Shown: positions 51,865 through 61,382, numbered from the stretch's first letter. The stretch is 64,000 bases of DNA from CAZEMR01 sp964513465 (GCA_964513465.1 CAZEMR010000001.1:140002-204001), one strand, 5' to 3'. Notes: generated by a model not told the origin, from the letters alone. Made by a program: numbers and translations.

Positions 51865-53722
51865 TTATATAGGCGATAATCCGTATTTCGGGGCAGCCAG
51901 CCGCAGGAATGTATTCAAAGCGGCTGCTCTGATTATTGGGTTGGTTTTTATTGGCAGGCTTGCGTTTCTGCAGCTCATCGAGGGCGGCGAATACCGTTTG
52001 GTCAGCGATGACCAGGCCATCAAGCGCATACGGGTAGAGCCATATCGCGGTAATATGTTCGATCGTAATGGCGAGCTTATTGTGCACAACGAGCCGTCGT
52101 TCTCTGTCGTAATTACTCCTAACGAATTCCGCAGGGAAAGCTTTCCGCTACTGACCACAATTCTCGATATTGACACATCTGAAATTGATAAGATTTTAAA
52201 AATATACAGATATTATTCCTCTTTCGAGCCAATTAAAATATATCACGATGCGAGTATCGAGCAGGTATCCCTACTGGAAGAATATAACGACTATCTGCCC
52301 GGGATTGACGTTTACGTCGATTCAAAGCGGCTTTATGAGTTCGACTGCAATATGGCCCATATGCTTGGATATACACGTGAAATTTCTCAACGCCAGCTCG
52401 AATTTATGCCATATTATCGGCCCGGGGATATCATCGGCCAGACCGGACTCGAGCGCGAATACGAGAAATTCCTGCGCGGAGTGACCGGCATCAAATACGT
52501 GGCTGTGAATAAATTCGGCAAGAAAATATCCAGCTTCGACAACGGAAAGCGAGACGTCGCCGCAATCAATGGTTTCGACCTTTCGCTTACTATTGATATC
52601 CGGCTGCAGGAATTTGCCGAAAAATTGCTCGGGGAAAGACGGGGCGCCCTCGTTGCGCTCGATCCGAATAATGGCGAAATCCTTGCAATGGTCAGCAAGC
52701 CCGACTATAACCCGCGCGACTTCAGCGGTAAAGTACCTGCCAAAATTTATAATGCACTGCGAGACGATCCGGGCAAACCGCTGCTCGACCGTACAATTAT
52801 GGCAGCATATGCGCCAGGTTCGACATGGAAGATGCTTATCGGCCTGGCCGGATTGAACGAGGATATTATAAACGCAAACTCCACATATTATTGCAATGGG
52901 GGATTCCACTTCGGCAATCGCACTTGGAATTGCCACGGCGTGCATGGTAATGCTGATCTTCGTCACTCAATTCAGGGTTCGTGCAACGCTTATTTCAATC
53001 GTCTGGCGCTCGATCTGGGATATGATATTTTCACCGAATACGGCAAACTCTTCGGATTTGGCCAACAGACCGGCATCGACCTTCCGAACGAGAGCGAGGG
53101 ATTGCTTCCGACCACTGAATGGCTTACAAAGCGCTATGGCCGGCATGGCCCCAGCAAGGGCAGGCTGGTCAACTATGGCATCGGCCAGGGCGAAATATTG
53201 ACAACGCCGCTGCAGATAGCCGTTTATACTGCCGCACTTGCCAACCGCGGCAAAATATACCAGCCGCATCTGGTCAGATATGTATATAATAATATGATTA
53301 ATAAATATGAGCCTGTCGAATTTTTCGAAATCGACCTTAAAATTCCTCCGGATAAATTCGATGAGATACACAAAGGGATGTACGACGTGGTCAATACTCC
53401 CGGCGGCACGGCTCTGAATGCCCGGCTGGACAGCATAAAGGTATGCGGCAAAACCGGCACCGCACAGAATCCTCATGGTAATGACCATTCCTGGTTCGTA
53501 TGCTTTGCGCCGATGGAAAATCCAAAAATTGCAATAGCTGTTATTGTCGAAAACGCGGGATTCGGATCGACCGTAGCCGCCCCGATCGCCCGCGATGTAT
53601 TGCGCAAATTCTTTAATCCCGATTTCGATAAGAAAAAGCCAGCCCCGCCGGACAGCCTCAGAAATGAGACTCCACCAATGGCCGCGCCGGATTCGACCGA
53701 AACAGTTATTACGCGTAATTAA
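51851..53722 (+). CDS. mrdA: Penicillin-binding protein 2
   Basis: Peptidoglycan transpeptidase of the elongation machinery. The 623 residues have one N-terminal membrane helix (about 20-42), a dimerization domain (RGNMFDRNGELIVHN) and the transpeptidase motifs SxxK (Ser324 and Lys327 in APGSTWKML), SxN-type GSCNAYFNRL and KTGTAQNP near 537. The C-terminal tail is Pro-rich. Normally mrdA lies with mreC, mreD or rodA; here it overlaps a polysaccharide gene, so cell wall and surface glycan synthesis may be co-expressed. Confidence 0.94.
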   Translation: MAKNNYIGDNPYFGAASRRNVFKAAALIIGLVFIGRLAFLQLIEGGEYRLVSDDQAIKRIRVEPYRGNMFDRNGELIVHNEPSFSVVITPNEFRRESFPLLTTILDIDTSEIDKILKIYRYYSSFEPIKIYHDASIEQVSLLEEYNDYLPGIDVYVDSKRLYEFDCNMAHMLGYTREISQRQLEFMPYYRPGDIIGQTGLEREYEKFLRGVTGIKYVAVNKFGKKISSFDNGKRDVAAINGFDLSLTIDIRLQEFAEKLLGERRGALVALDPNNGEILAMVSKPDYNPRDFSGKVPAKIYNALRDDPGKPLLDRTIMAAYAPGSTWKMLIGLAGLNEDIINANSTYYCNGGFHFGNRTWNCHGVHGNADLRHSIQGSCNAYFNRLALDLGYDIFTEYGKLFGFGQQTGIDLPNESEGLLPTTEWLTKRYGRHGPSKGRLVNYGIGQGEILTTPLQIAVYTAALANRGKIYQPHLVRYVYNNMINKYEPVEFFEIDLKIPPDKFDEIHKGMYDVVNTPGGTALNARLDSIKVCGKTGTAQNPHGNDHSWFVCFAPMENPKIAIAVIVENAGFGSTVAAPIARDVLRKFFNPDFDKKKPAPPDSLRNETPPMAAPDSTETVITRN

Positions 53723-53816
53723 TATCCATATTTCAGAATATGCCTGTGATTAATTATAATTCAATCTGTTTATTTATCATAAGTATGAGCAATAATCACC
53801 CTTCGAAGGAGTACGG

Positions 53817-55274
53817 ATGAAAAAATATTTACGACTTATTTATGCCTCGTTTTTCGCAATTTCATTATTTATGATCGTTTCATCCTGTTCGGAGAATTCC
53901 ACCAATCCCGAATACCTGAGCTATGCGGGCACTGTCCGCGATGTCTCCGGTGCTCCAATAAAAGGCGCCACAGTCGAGGCCTTCGATACGAACATGAATC
54001 GTATAGAGAGTGATTCAACCGATTCGGCCGGCCTGTTTCTGCTTGACCGTATTCCTGATCATCTCGAAAACTTCAGCCTGCGTGTAACTCACCCGGATTA
54101 TAATAATTATCAGTCTTCTGTCGGCGATGTACCTCGCAGCGGCGACGACCGCAAGCTGGATATTACTCTTACTTCACGAAATGAGCCCCAGGATACATGC
54201 TGCGGCGTAATAAAAGTGATTGCCGTTCGCGGCGAAAGCACCCAGCGGCTCGGCGGTGTAGAGGTGCGGCTCAATCAGGGCAAAAGCATTATTGCCACAA
54301 GCACGACTAATAACGACGGTGTTGCATGGTTCGACCGCGTATGCTTCGGAGAATACTGGCTCCGGCTTGCTAAAGATAGCTATAACGTAATTGAGGAAAA
54401 TATTGCAATAAACGATTGCGATACCCTGGTGATGGATTATCGCATGAGCGAAAAATCAAACCCCGAAGATAGCTGCTGCCACGGAAAGATTATCATCGAC
54501 GTGAAGGAATCCGGCAGCGGCGAGCGAATTAGCGGCGTCAAAGTCCGGTTATGGAAAGAGGGCCACAAAATAAAAACACAGCAAACCTCGAACGGCCGCG
54601 TCGTATTCGACGGCCTTTGCGAAGGCGAATATGGCATCGATCTTTTAAGCGAAAATTACACGAATATCGAATTCGTTGTCGACCTCGAATGCAACGAAAC
54701 CATAGAAATTGTAAAAGAAATCGAATCCGAGGATTGCTGTCAGGGACGTATTTACATAATACCCAAGGACAGCCAGACCGGCGAACGAATCCACAATGCA
54801 ACAGTTAACCTATGGAAAGGCAGCACAAAACTCCGCACCCAGAATACCGGCGACAATGGTATGACCGTATTCGAAGCCCTCTGCGAAGGCGAATATGGCA
54901 TATCCATTCTGCACGAGGAATATCAGAACATCGAATTCGTCGTGGAACTAGGCTGCAACGAAACAAAAGAGCTTGTGCGCGAAATGGCAGCCGTCCAGCC
55001 CGACACCTGCTGCACCGCACGGCTTAAAATCATTGCCAAAGACGCGGAAACAGAAGCGACCATATCCGGCGCACGCGTAGAGATTTACCGCGGCGACGAT
55101 ATGATTGCCGACGGTGCGACCAACGCCGACGGAATATTCTTAAAGGAAGGCCTCTGCGCTCCGGAGGAATACAGCATCCGTGTGCTGAAGGAAGGCTATT
55201 CCGCACTAACTTATACATTCAAATTCAATGAATGCAAGACAATCCAGGAACACTACTGGCTTCAAAGAGAATGA
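53817..55274 (+). CDS. lipoprotein with four cysteine-patterned CarboxypepD_reg-like repeats
   Basis: A 485-residue lipoprotein (lipobox MIVSSCSENS). An N-terminal carboxypeptidase-regulatory-like beta domain (SGAPIKGATVEAFD) is followed by four tandem repeats, roughly residues 126-218, 219-305, 306-395 and 396-485. Each opens with a CC pair (DTCCG, DSCCH, DCCQ, DTCCT) and has two further Cys at fixed places, in GLCEGEY-like and LECNETIE-like motifs. Such spacing suggests disulfide-stabilised Ig-like units. Function is unknown. A terminator follows. Confidence 0.8.
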   Translation: MKKYLRLIYASFFAISLFMIVSSCSENSTNPEYLSYAGTVRDVSGAPIKGATVEAFDTNMNRIESDSTDSAGLFLLDRIPDHLENFSLRVTHPDYNNYQSSVGDVPRSGDDRKLDITLTSRNEPQDTCCGVIKVIAVRGESTQRLGGVEVRLNQGKSIIATSTTNNDGVAWFDRVCFGEYWLRLAKDSYNVIEENIAINDCDTLVMDYRMSEKSNPEDSCCHGKIIIDVKESGSGERISGVKVRLWKEGHKIKTQQTSNGRVVFDGLCEGEYGIDLLSENYTNIEFVVDLECNETIEIVKEIESEDCCQGRIYIIPKDSQTGERIHNATVNLWKGSTKLRTQNTGDNGMTVFEALCEGEYGISILHEEYQNIEFVVELGCNETKELVREMAAVQPDTCCTARLKIIAKDAETEATISGARVEIYRGDDMIADGATNADGIFLKEGLCAPEEYSIRVLKEGYSALTYTFKFNECKTIQEHYWLQRE

Positions 55275-55303
55275 TTTCCATAATTTGATTTGCGATTTAC
55301 ATA

Positions 55304-55338
55304 AGCCGCCTCTGGCAATAGTCAGCGGCGGTTTTTTT
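55304..55338 (+). terminator. intrinsic terminator after the repeat lipoprotein
   Basis: CCGCCTCTG and CAGCGGCGG pair with one mismatch around a 7-base loop. TTTTTTTA follows. It separates the lipoprotein from the next sigma factor gene. Confidence 0.88.
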
Positions 55339-55418
55339 ATTTTATTACCCGAATTACTAAATTTAATGTAACCTTTTCCAGCCTGGCGGCACTTACTGCA
55401 TAAGAAAGCGGAACGGAA

Positions 55419-55937
55419 ATGAATTCAAAGACGAAACAGGACAAATTCATCGAATATATCAGGCCATTGCTGCCGCGAGTGGAGCGATACGCGCTGAGTC
55501 TGGCGCTGAACCGCACCGATGCCCGCGACCTGGTGCAGGAGGCAGCGGTAGCAGCATTCGAAGGATTCGGGCGGCTCAGGTCTCCTGAAGCATTGCTGAG
55601 CTATATGTTTACGGTTGTCCGCCGAAAATTTTTTAAAGATATGGCAAAGCGACGGAAATTCGATGATTCGGACGATATCACTCTCGATATGTTCAGGTCG
55701 CAGGATATCCTGCCGGACGATCGCGCAGACCTAAGGATAATGATGGAGGCAATTTCTAAACTTGGCGATCACAATCGCGAAATCCTGATAATGTTCGAAT
55801 TCAGCGGCCTAAGCATCAAAGAAATTGCAGAAATTACCGAGAAAAGCGAATCGGCAGTAAAAACCGTACTCCACCGCAGCCGGAAACAACTGGCCGGAAT
55901 GCTCGGAATAAATCACGAAAAAATCACAAATAAATAA
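55419..55937 (+). CDS. ECF-family RNA polymerase sigma factor
   Basis: A 172-residue ECF sigma factor. Region 2 has NRTDARDLVQEAAVAAFEGF and MFTVVRRKFFKDMAKRR; region 4 has LIMFEFSGLSIKEIAEITEK and AVKTVLHRSRKQLAGML. It is preceded by a terminator and followed after 7 bp by a membrane protein gene, the usual place for an anti-sigma factor. That partner here carries a type IX tail, which is not typical. Confidence 0.93.
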   Translation: MNSKTKQDKFIEYIRPLLPRVERYALSLALNRTDARDLVQEAAVAAFEGFGRLRSPEALLSYMFTVVRRKFFKDMAKRRKFDDSDDITLDMFRSQDILPDDRADLRIMMEAISKLGDHNREILIMFEFSGLSIKEIAEITEKSESAVKTVLHRSRKQLAGMLGINHEKITNK

Positions 55938-55944
55938 AACCAAA

Positions 55945-57387
55945 ATGGAAAACGATCTTCGGAAGTATCTCGATCTCGCCGGCAAATATATATCCCAAGA
56001 GAAAATCTTCTCCGAAGATGAGCTGCGCAGCGCAATTCGGAAATCAGCTAAATATTCAAAATTCAAAAGGTTAACAATTATGGCAACACTAAGCAGCGCA
56101 ATCATCGGAATTATTCTTTCGGCTGTGGTATTCGCGCCTCAGCAACCAGAGAAGCCAGTGCCGGAAATATCCGGTCAAAATAATACAAACAGCCCTATAG
56201 TTAAGGGATATGATTCATCTAACGACCAAAACACCATTTCCAAAGCAGCTGAAATCACACCAAAACAGAACATCATTGAGGAAAATCCAGCAGATGACAA
56301 TACTAATCATGTCGATGTTTTTACAATCAGGCAGGCAACGCCGGAGGAGAAAGCCGCCCATAAGGAACTCGACGAAAAATACCGCCATCGCATTTTCAAG
56401 CTGAATATCGAGGGGCTGAATATGCTCGAAATGTCGGTCGAAGAATTCGAACGAATAGTTCCGGGGTTCCGGCAAATGGATGATATATATATTGCTTACG
56501 AAGAGGTATATACAAACGAAAGCGGCTACGAACGCCTCGGCCTCGATAAATATGGTTATCCACGTAAATTCCCTTTGCTGGTGAAAAGATACAACAGCTT
56601 CGAACCGGAACGCATAAGATTCAATCTGATTCAGCAATACGAAGGCTGGGACAGCTCGGATTATTCCCGCACACTCTATCCGATAGTCGTGTTCAATGGC
56701 AAAAACGGTCATCAGATATATATGGAAAATGAATCGCCGCTATTCCGGTACGGAAATGAATTATTCAAAGAATTTTATGAATTCAATATCAATCAGTCGA
56801 TGGAGCGCTGGCGCTTGCGCGAGGCAAATGATACCGCAGGACTCGAAAAAAATGAGAGGTATCGTACAGAGTTGCAGCGGCTTGTATATTCACGGTTGAT
56901 CCCTGTTAAAATGCCACGAAACGAAGATTCCGAATTTATTTTCTTCTTTGTGCCCAATGAGGAATTCCTCGCGAAAGTCCCGGAAAGATACCGCGATCAG
57001 CTTCGCCGGGAGATAGCAATAATGAACGATATACAGATAAACGGCCAGCCGGCATATGAAGCATGCAAGGGATTCACAGAGGAGCAGTCATATCTCGACG
57101 TATGCCGCCAGCAGTCTGGCGCTCTGCAAAGGCTTAGCGTATTTCCTAATCCTGCGATCAGCAGCGGAAAGTGTACTTATCTTCTTTCGGAGGAACGCAG
57201 TGTAAGCCTTTCAATTCATGATGTTAACGGCAGTCATTTGATAACAGTTATAAATAATCAAGTGCAAAGCATTGGCGAGCAAGAGCTTATACTTGATTTA
57301 TCTGATTTGGAAAATGGTATTTATCTGCTTGCTATATCAACAAACAGGGGCGAACAGGTAGTAACTCGGCTTATCGTTAATAAATGA
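55945..57387 (+). CDS. membrane protein with C-terminal type IX secretion-like tail, possible anti-sigma partner
   Basis: A 480-residue protein of unknown family next to an ECF sigma gene. About 43 charged residues come first (MENDLRKYLDLAGKYISQE), then one membrane helix (about 46-65, TLSSAIIGIILSAVVFA), a large extracytoplasmic domain, and a C-terminal tail from about residue 393 with LSVFPNPAISSGKCTYLL, which matches a type IX sorting domain. A type IX tail normally follows a cleavable signal peptide, so an N-terminal anchor is unusual. It could be an anti-sigma factor, an activator, or a start 45 codons later with a signal-like leader. Confidence 0.75.
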   Translation: MENDLRKYLDLAGKYISQEKIFSEDELRSAIRKSAKYSKFKRLTIMATLSSAIIGIILSAVVFAPQQPEKPVPEISGQNNTNSPIVKGYDSSNDQNTISKAAEITPKQNIIEENPADDNTNHVDVFTIRQATPEEKAAHKELDEKYRHRIFKLNIEGLNMLEMSVEEFERIVPGFRQMDDIYIAYEEVYTNESGYERLGLDKYGYPRKFPLLVKRYNSFEPERIRFNLIQQYEGWDSSDYSRTLYPIVVFNGKNGHQIYMENESPLFRYGNELFKEFYEFNINQSMERWRLREANDTAGLEKNERYRTELQRLVYSRLIPVKMPRNEDSEFIFFFVPNEEFLAKVPERYRDQLRREIAIMNDIQINGQPAYEACKGFTEEQSYLDVCRQQSGALQRLSVFPNPAISSGKCTYLLSEERSVSLSIHDVNGSHLITVINNQVQSIGEQELILDLSDLENGIYLLAISTNRGEQVVTRLIVNK

Positions 57388-60201
57388 TCATATTCTGATT
57401 AATTTATATGAAATGGTTTCTATTGGCATTATAATTCGCATCAGATATACTCCCTCGGAATAGCCGGACAGGTCTATCGATAGTTTTTCATGACCGAAGC
57501 CGGCTATTCTATTTTTATAAATCAGCTCGCCATAAATCGTATAGATTTCAATTCGCGCAGTCTGACCAAAATTGCCTTCGAGCGTGAATACATCTCCGGA
57601 AGGATTCGGATAGACCGAAATAGCCGAAATAGTTTCGTCGATAGAATTAATTACAGTCCATTCGGATTCATTTTCGCAGCCGCTGGAATCTGCCACCGCC
57701 ACCTTATATCGACCGAATCCGATTAGCTTGATCTCTTTATTCGTTGCGCCAGCGATTATATCATCTTCGTAATACCACTGGTATTCCGCATAATCCTCGA
57801 CACAATAGACAATGCTGTCGGCCAGCCGATATCCGATATGCGGCTTTTCGACCGTTTCGGAGAGTCGTATTACCACCTGATCGGATTTGACAATATTGCT
57901 TTCGTCGCGGGCTGTCAGAGTAAAGATAGTGGTTTCTTCGATATATGCTCGGGGATGGAGAATATTAGCGTCGGAAACCTTTTCGGATGGAGACCAGCGG
58001 AGAGTAACAAGCCCCTTGCCGCCTTCGAACGACCCGTCGAGCTGAACGCTGTCTATCGAGCATAGTGTCTGATCGGTGCCGGCATCTACGATTCCGAGAT
58101 TATTATTGATCAGCCGGGCAACGAAGATATCCGATTCACCCAGTTGTCCATGAATGTAATAGAGCGGGTTCAGCTCCGCCGTGAAGCTCGAGGAATTCGT
58201 TGTGCCTGCAAGTATAAAGCTGCCGTCATCGAATGCTATCACCGATTTGCCGGATTCGTCTTTCTCGCCACCGAAATAGCTCGAATATGAAATATTTTCG
58301 CCATTATTTGTCATTTTGAATACGAATGCATCGCCGGTGTCAGCGTAATTTTCCTGGAATGCGTCGAATGTAGTCGGGAAATCGCTCGATTGAGTCGATC
58401 CTGCGACATATATTAAACCTATCGGATCGCGATTGATCGAAGAGCCGCGATCGAATCCGTGGCCTCCGGCATAAGTCGAAAAAATCAAGCGGCTTCCGCT
58501 CGAATCAAGCCCGGATACGAATGCATCGCCCGAGTTAGAATCTCCGGACGAAGGCTTATATGCGGTCTGATATGCATTTTGGCTGACGGGGAAATCGTAG
58601 GATTCCGTATATCCGGTTAAATATATATTATTCGCCGGATCCAAAGCCATTGAATAAGCTGCATCGCGCATAGAGCCTCCGATATAAGTCGAAAAAACAG
58701 CCTCGCTTCCGTCCGCTGCGAGCTTAATAACAAAGGCCTGGCCGGAATGATCCGGATGTGCCGTATCGGGAGAATTCGTACTAAATGCCCCAGTGGTTNN
58801 NNNNNNNNACCGGAAGCCACAAGGAGTAACGGGAAAACCAGGCAAACGCGTCATCCCGAAATTATATGGAGAGCCCGAAGAATCGAGCTCGTTATCATTG
58901 GAAAAATCGTCCGCCGAACCGCCAATAAATGTCGAATATTCAAGATTGCCGGTGGTCATATCGAACTTACAGGCAAATGCATCGTTGCTGCCCGATGGCG
59001 CGGTACGGAATGCGCCCTGAGTAGCAGGGAAATTTCCCGCCCCGTAAGTAAATCCTGTTAAATATATATTGCCTGAATAGTCACATTCGATTGCCTGACC
59101 GTAATCATCGCCGCTGCCGCCGAGATAAGTGCTGTAGAGCAAATCGTCGCCATCAGGGGAGAGCTTTATAAAAAAAACGTCAAATGCGCCATTATGGCTT
59201 GTGTCGTATGCATTTGAAGTTAGTGGGAATCTGTAATCATTTTCCGTCGAACCTGTGATGTATATATTATTCGATTGATCCAGCACTATGTCTCCGGCAA
59301 AATCATCCAGAAAGCTTCCGAAATATGTCGAGAAAACAATCGATCTTCCGCCGGGCGTCATTTTGGTAATTACCACATCATGAAAGGAATAAGCGCTGTC
59401 GATTTTCATATTAACTGAATCGATCGCCCCCGGGGTGAAGGGGTAATCCACCGAGGTGGTATAACCGACCGAATATATATATCCATGATCATCAGTAGCG
59501 ATATTGCTCAGAGTTTCCGAACCAGTTCCGCCGAGATAATTTGCATAAATAAGCGGATCGATAATTAACTCAGCCGATGGATCATATTCCGAAAGCCGGA
59601 ATCCGAATGAATTATTAGCTGATTGCGTGAATTTGCAATCAATATATGTCGTATCTCCTTTGCTGTCAATCTGATATGCCATTATCCCGCCAATTCCGAT
59701 ATTCCCGGCCTCGCTGATTATGTGCAGATTATCTTCAGAGTATTCGATATTTGCGGCGCTGCGGACACGCATTGAAATATCACTCGGATTGGCGCCCCGG
59801 CCAAGCAAAAAATCATACCGTATGCCATCGGGAGAGTCATATACCCGAAGGGCTATATCATTATATAATTCATTGATTAATATATATTTATAAACGGGGA
59901 CATGAGTTCGCCAATCCGACCGTTCGCCAATAAAATAATTAACATATGCAATAGAATCGAATGGCATAATCCCAGTGAATTCGGATTCCGGGAACTCGAT
60001 CGAAATGCGATCGGCTTTGGCAGATCCATTTTTCCGATCAATAATCAAAGATTGGCCGTCACTCCATAGCTTTAGTCCCTGGCGATTTATTCCGAATTTA
60101 ATATTATCCGGCCACTGCCCCTTGTTCACAATAATTCCGCTATCCGAAAGGGCGGTTTGATAAACAAATATTAAAAAGATTGCCAGCAAAATATTTTTCA
60201 T
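57388..60201 (-). CDS. SBBP-repeat protein with type IX secretion tail
   Basis: A 937-residue secreted protein, with signal peptide MKNILLAIFLIFVYQTALS. After an N-terminal domain of about 200 residues comes a run of SBBP beta-propeller repeats recognised by repeated YSTYLGGSGDDYGQAIECD-like and NIYLTGFT-like units. A PKD-like domain (DAGTDQTLCSIDSVQLDG) and a type IX sorting tail (ISVYPNPSGDVFTLEG, ending YKLIRI) follow. Ten Ns lie in the middle, and a repeat is probably missing there, so the true length is uncertain. It overlaps the following gene by 4 bp. Confidence 0.88.
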   Translation of the reverse strand: MKNILLAIFLIFVYQTALSDSGIIVNKGQWPDNIKFGINRQGLKLWSDGQSLIIDRKNGSAKADRISIEFPESEFTGIMPFDSIAYVNYFIGERSDWRTHVPVYKYILINELYNDIALRVYDSPDGIRYDFLLGRGANPSDISMRVRSAANIEYSEDNLHIISEAGNIGIGGIMAYQIDSKGDTTYIDCKFTQSANNSFGFRLSEYDPSAELIIDPLIYANYLGGTGSETLSNIATDDHGYIYSVGYTTSVDYPFTPGAIDSVNMKIDSAYSFHDVVITKMTPGGRSIVFSTYFGSFLDDFAGDIVLDQSNNIYITGSTENDYRFPLTSNAYDTSHNGAFDVFFIKLSPDGDDLLYSTYLGGSGDDYGQAIECDYSGNIYLTGFTYGAGNFPATQGAFRTAPSGSNDAFACKFDMTTGNLEYSTFIGGSADDFSNDNELDSSGSPYNFGMTRLPGFPVTPCGFRXXXXTTGAFSTNSPDTAHPDHSGQAFVIKLAADGSEAVFSTYIGGSMRDAAYSMALDPANNIYLTGYTESYDFPVSQNAYQTAYKPSSGDSNSGDAFVSGLDSSGSRLIFSTYAGGHGFDRGSSINRDPIGLIYVAGSTQSSDFPTTFDAFQENYADTGDAFVFKMTNNGENISYSSYFGGEKDESGKSVIAFDDGSFILAGTTNSSSFTAELNPLYYIHGQLGESDIFVARLINNNLGIVDAGTDQTLCSIDSVQLDGSFEGGKGLVTLRWSPSEKVSDANILHPRAYIEETTIFTLTARDESNIVKSDQVVIRLSETVEKPHIGYRLADSIVYCVEDYAEYQWYYEDDIIAGATNKEIKLIGFGRYKVAVADSSGCENESEWTVINSIDETISAISVYPNPSGDVFTLEGNFGQTARIEIYTIYGELIYKNRIAGFGHEKLSIDLSGYSEGVYLMRIIMPIETISYKLIRI
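58799..58808. other. assembly gap of ten Ns
   Basis: Ten Ns interrupt the SBBP-repeat gene. The frame stays open on both sides, but FPVTPCGFR on one side is followed at once by TTGAFSTN on the other; in the other units about 50 residues separate these parts. The gap therefore probably hides at least one repeat. Confidence 0.9.
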
Positions 60202-61382
60202 TGGAGGGCCTGTTGTGATACTTCATCCAATTCATAAGGCAGAGAGATAGCCATATCGGTAATAAATTTCCGCTCTACAACCTTGCTAAGCCCGCTGCCG
60301 TCGCGATCGACAATAAACATATCGTACAACCCCTCGGAATAAGCAATTTTGTGAACGAAAAATGCAATAACCTTTGCATCCGGCGAAATTACGCATTCGA
60401 TTTTTTCCCGGGAGTATTCACCATTGCTGTCGAATTCGTCGAATGAAATAACCTGAGCAATTCGTTCGCCGCTGCCGGGGCGGACCAGTTCGATGCCCGA
60501 GGCTGTGGCGACAACCATTTCGCTTCGGGCGGGGACAATCTGGTTGGGCGAATAAATATCTTCTGCCTTAAGAATATTTTCGGCAATTTCGCCGGCAACA
60601 TAAGTCTTAATGTCGCCATTGATATTCAAAATCACGCTGCCGGTAGCGGAATCGTACCCCGATATCGATAAATCGTTTTCTGTGGGGCCATACTCGATTC
60701 TGATTGAATCCTGACTCCATGAGCATAGCGCAAATCTTGATGTTCCTTCATTCGCACTGTCGGTTTTCAAAACAAAATATATATGCGAACCATCCTCCGA
60801 AAGTCCGAAAAAATCCCCATGCGGCCGTGCGAATTCGGACCCTAATAAGTCGCTATTCTCTTTTATAAATCCATCGAGCAAGAGAAAATCATAAGAACTC
60901 TCGGCCCAGTCATAAAGCACAAGATATGACCTTCGTCCTGGCGAAACATCCGGATTGGCGCCAATTCCGCCATATAGAAAATAACGTCCGTTATATGCTG
61001 ATGCGGCGTGGGGGAATTCAGTCAGACTCACGCTCCAGCCGTTTTCGGGTGGAGGTGGCGAGGGGAGAATAGTAACCGTTTCGTCCATCAATTTCACAAA
61101 TCTTTCAACCTCGATATTGTTGTTAATTTCATTAATAAAATATTTTTCGAAAATGAATTTGCGCTCCTGGGTAATACGGGAAATATTGTGAAAGCTATTG
61201 GGAATCAGTACTTTTGATGCGCCAAGAGCAATAGAATACTTATACAGCCCCGCGTTTCCCTCGCCGATGACATCATCGACCGTGAAATATATCAAGCGGT
61301 CCTCGGTCCTCTGAACGACGGAATTCTCATTGCATGAGGAAAAAATGGCCGCCATGAACAAAATCAGAATTATCCGTTGCAT
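60198..61382 (-). CDS. lipoprotein with propeller-like repeats, unknown function
   Basis: A 394-residue lipoprotein with a short signal sequence and lipobox (LFMAAIFSSCNENS). I recognise no specific family. Short strand motifs such as FFGLSEDGSHIYFVLKTD and VISPDAKVIAFFVHK resemble TolB/PD40-type beta-propeller blades. It is encoded upstream of, and overlaps by 4 bp, the SBBP-repeat gene, so the pair is cotranscribed and may form a surface complex. That is inference only. Confidence 0.7.
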   Translation of the reverse strand: MQRIILILFMAAIFSSCNENSVVQRTEDRLIYFTVDDVIGEGNAGLYKYSIALGASKVLIPNSFHNISRITQERKFIFEKYFINEINNNIEVERFVKLMDETVTILPSPPPPENGWSVSLTEFPHAASAYNGRYFLYGGIGANPDVSPGRRSYLVLYDWAESSYDFLLLDGFIKENSDLLGSEFARPHGDFFGLSEDGSHIYFVLKTDSANEGTSRFALCSWSQDSIRIEYGPTENDLSISGYDSATGSVILNINGDIKTYVAGEIAENILKAEDIYSPNQIVPARSEMVVATASGIELVRPGSGERIAQVISFDEFDSNGEYSREKIECVISPDAKVIAFFVHKIAYSEGLYDMFIVDRDGSGLSKVVERKFITDMAISLPYELDEVSQQALQ

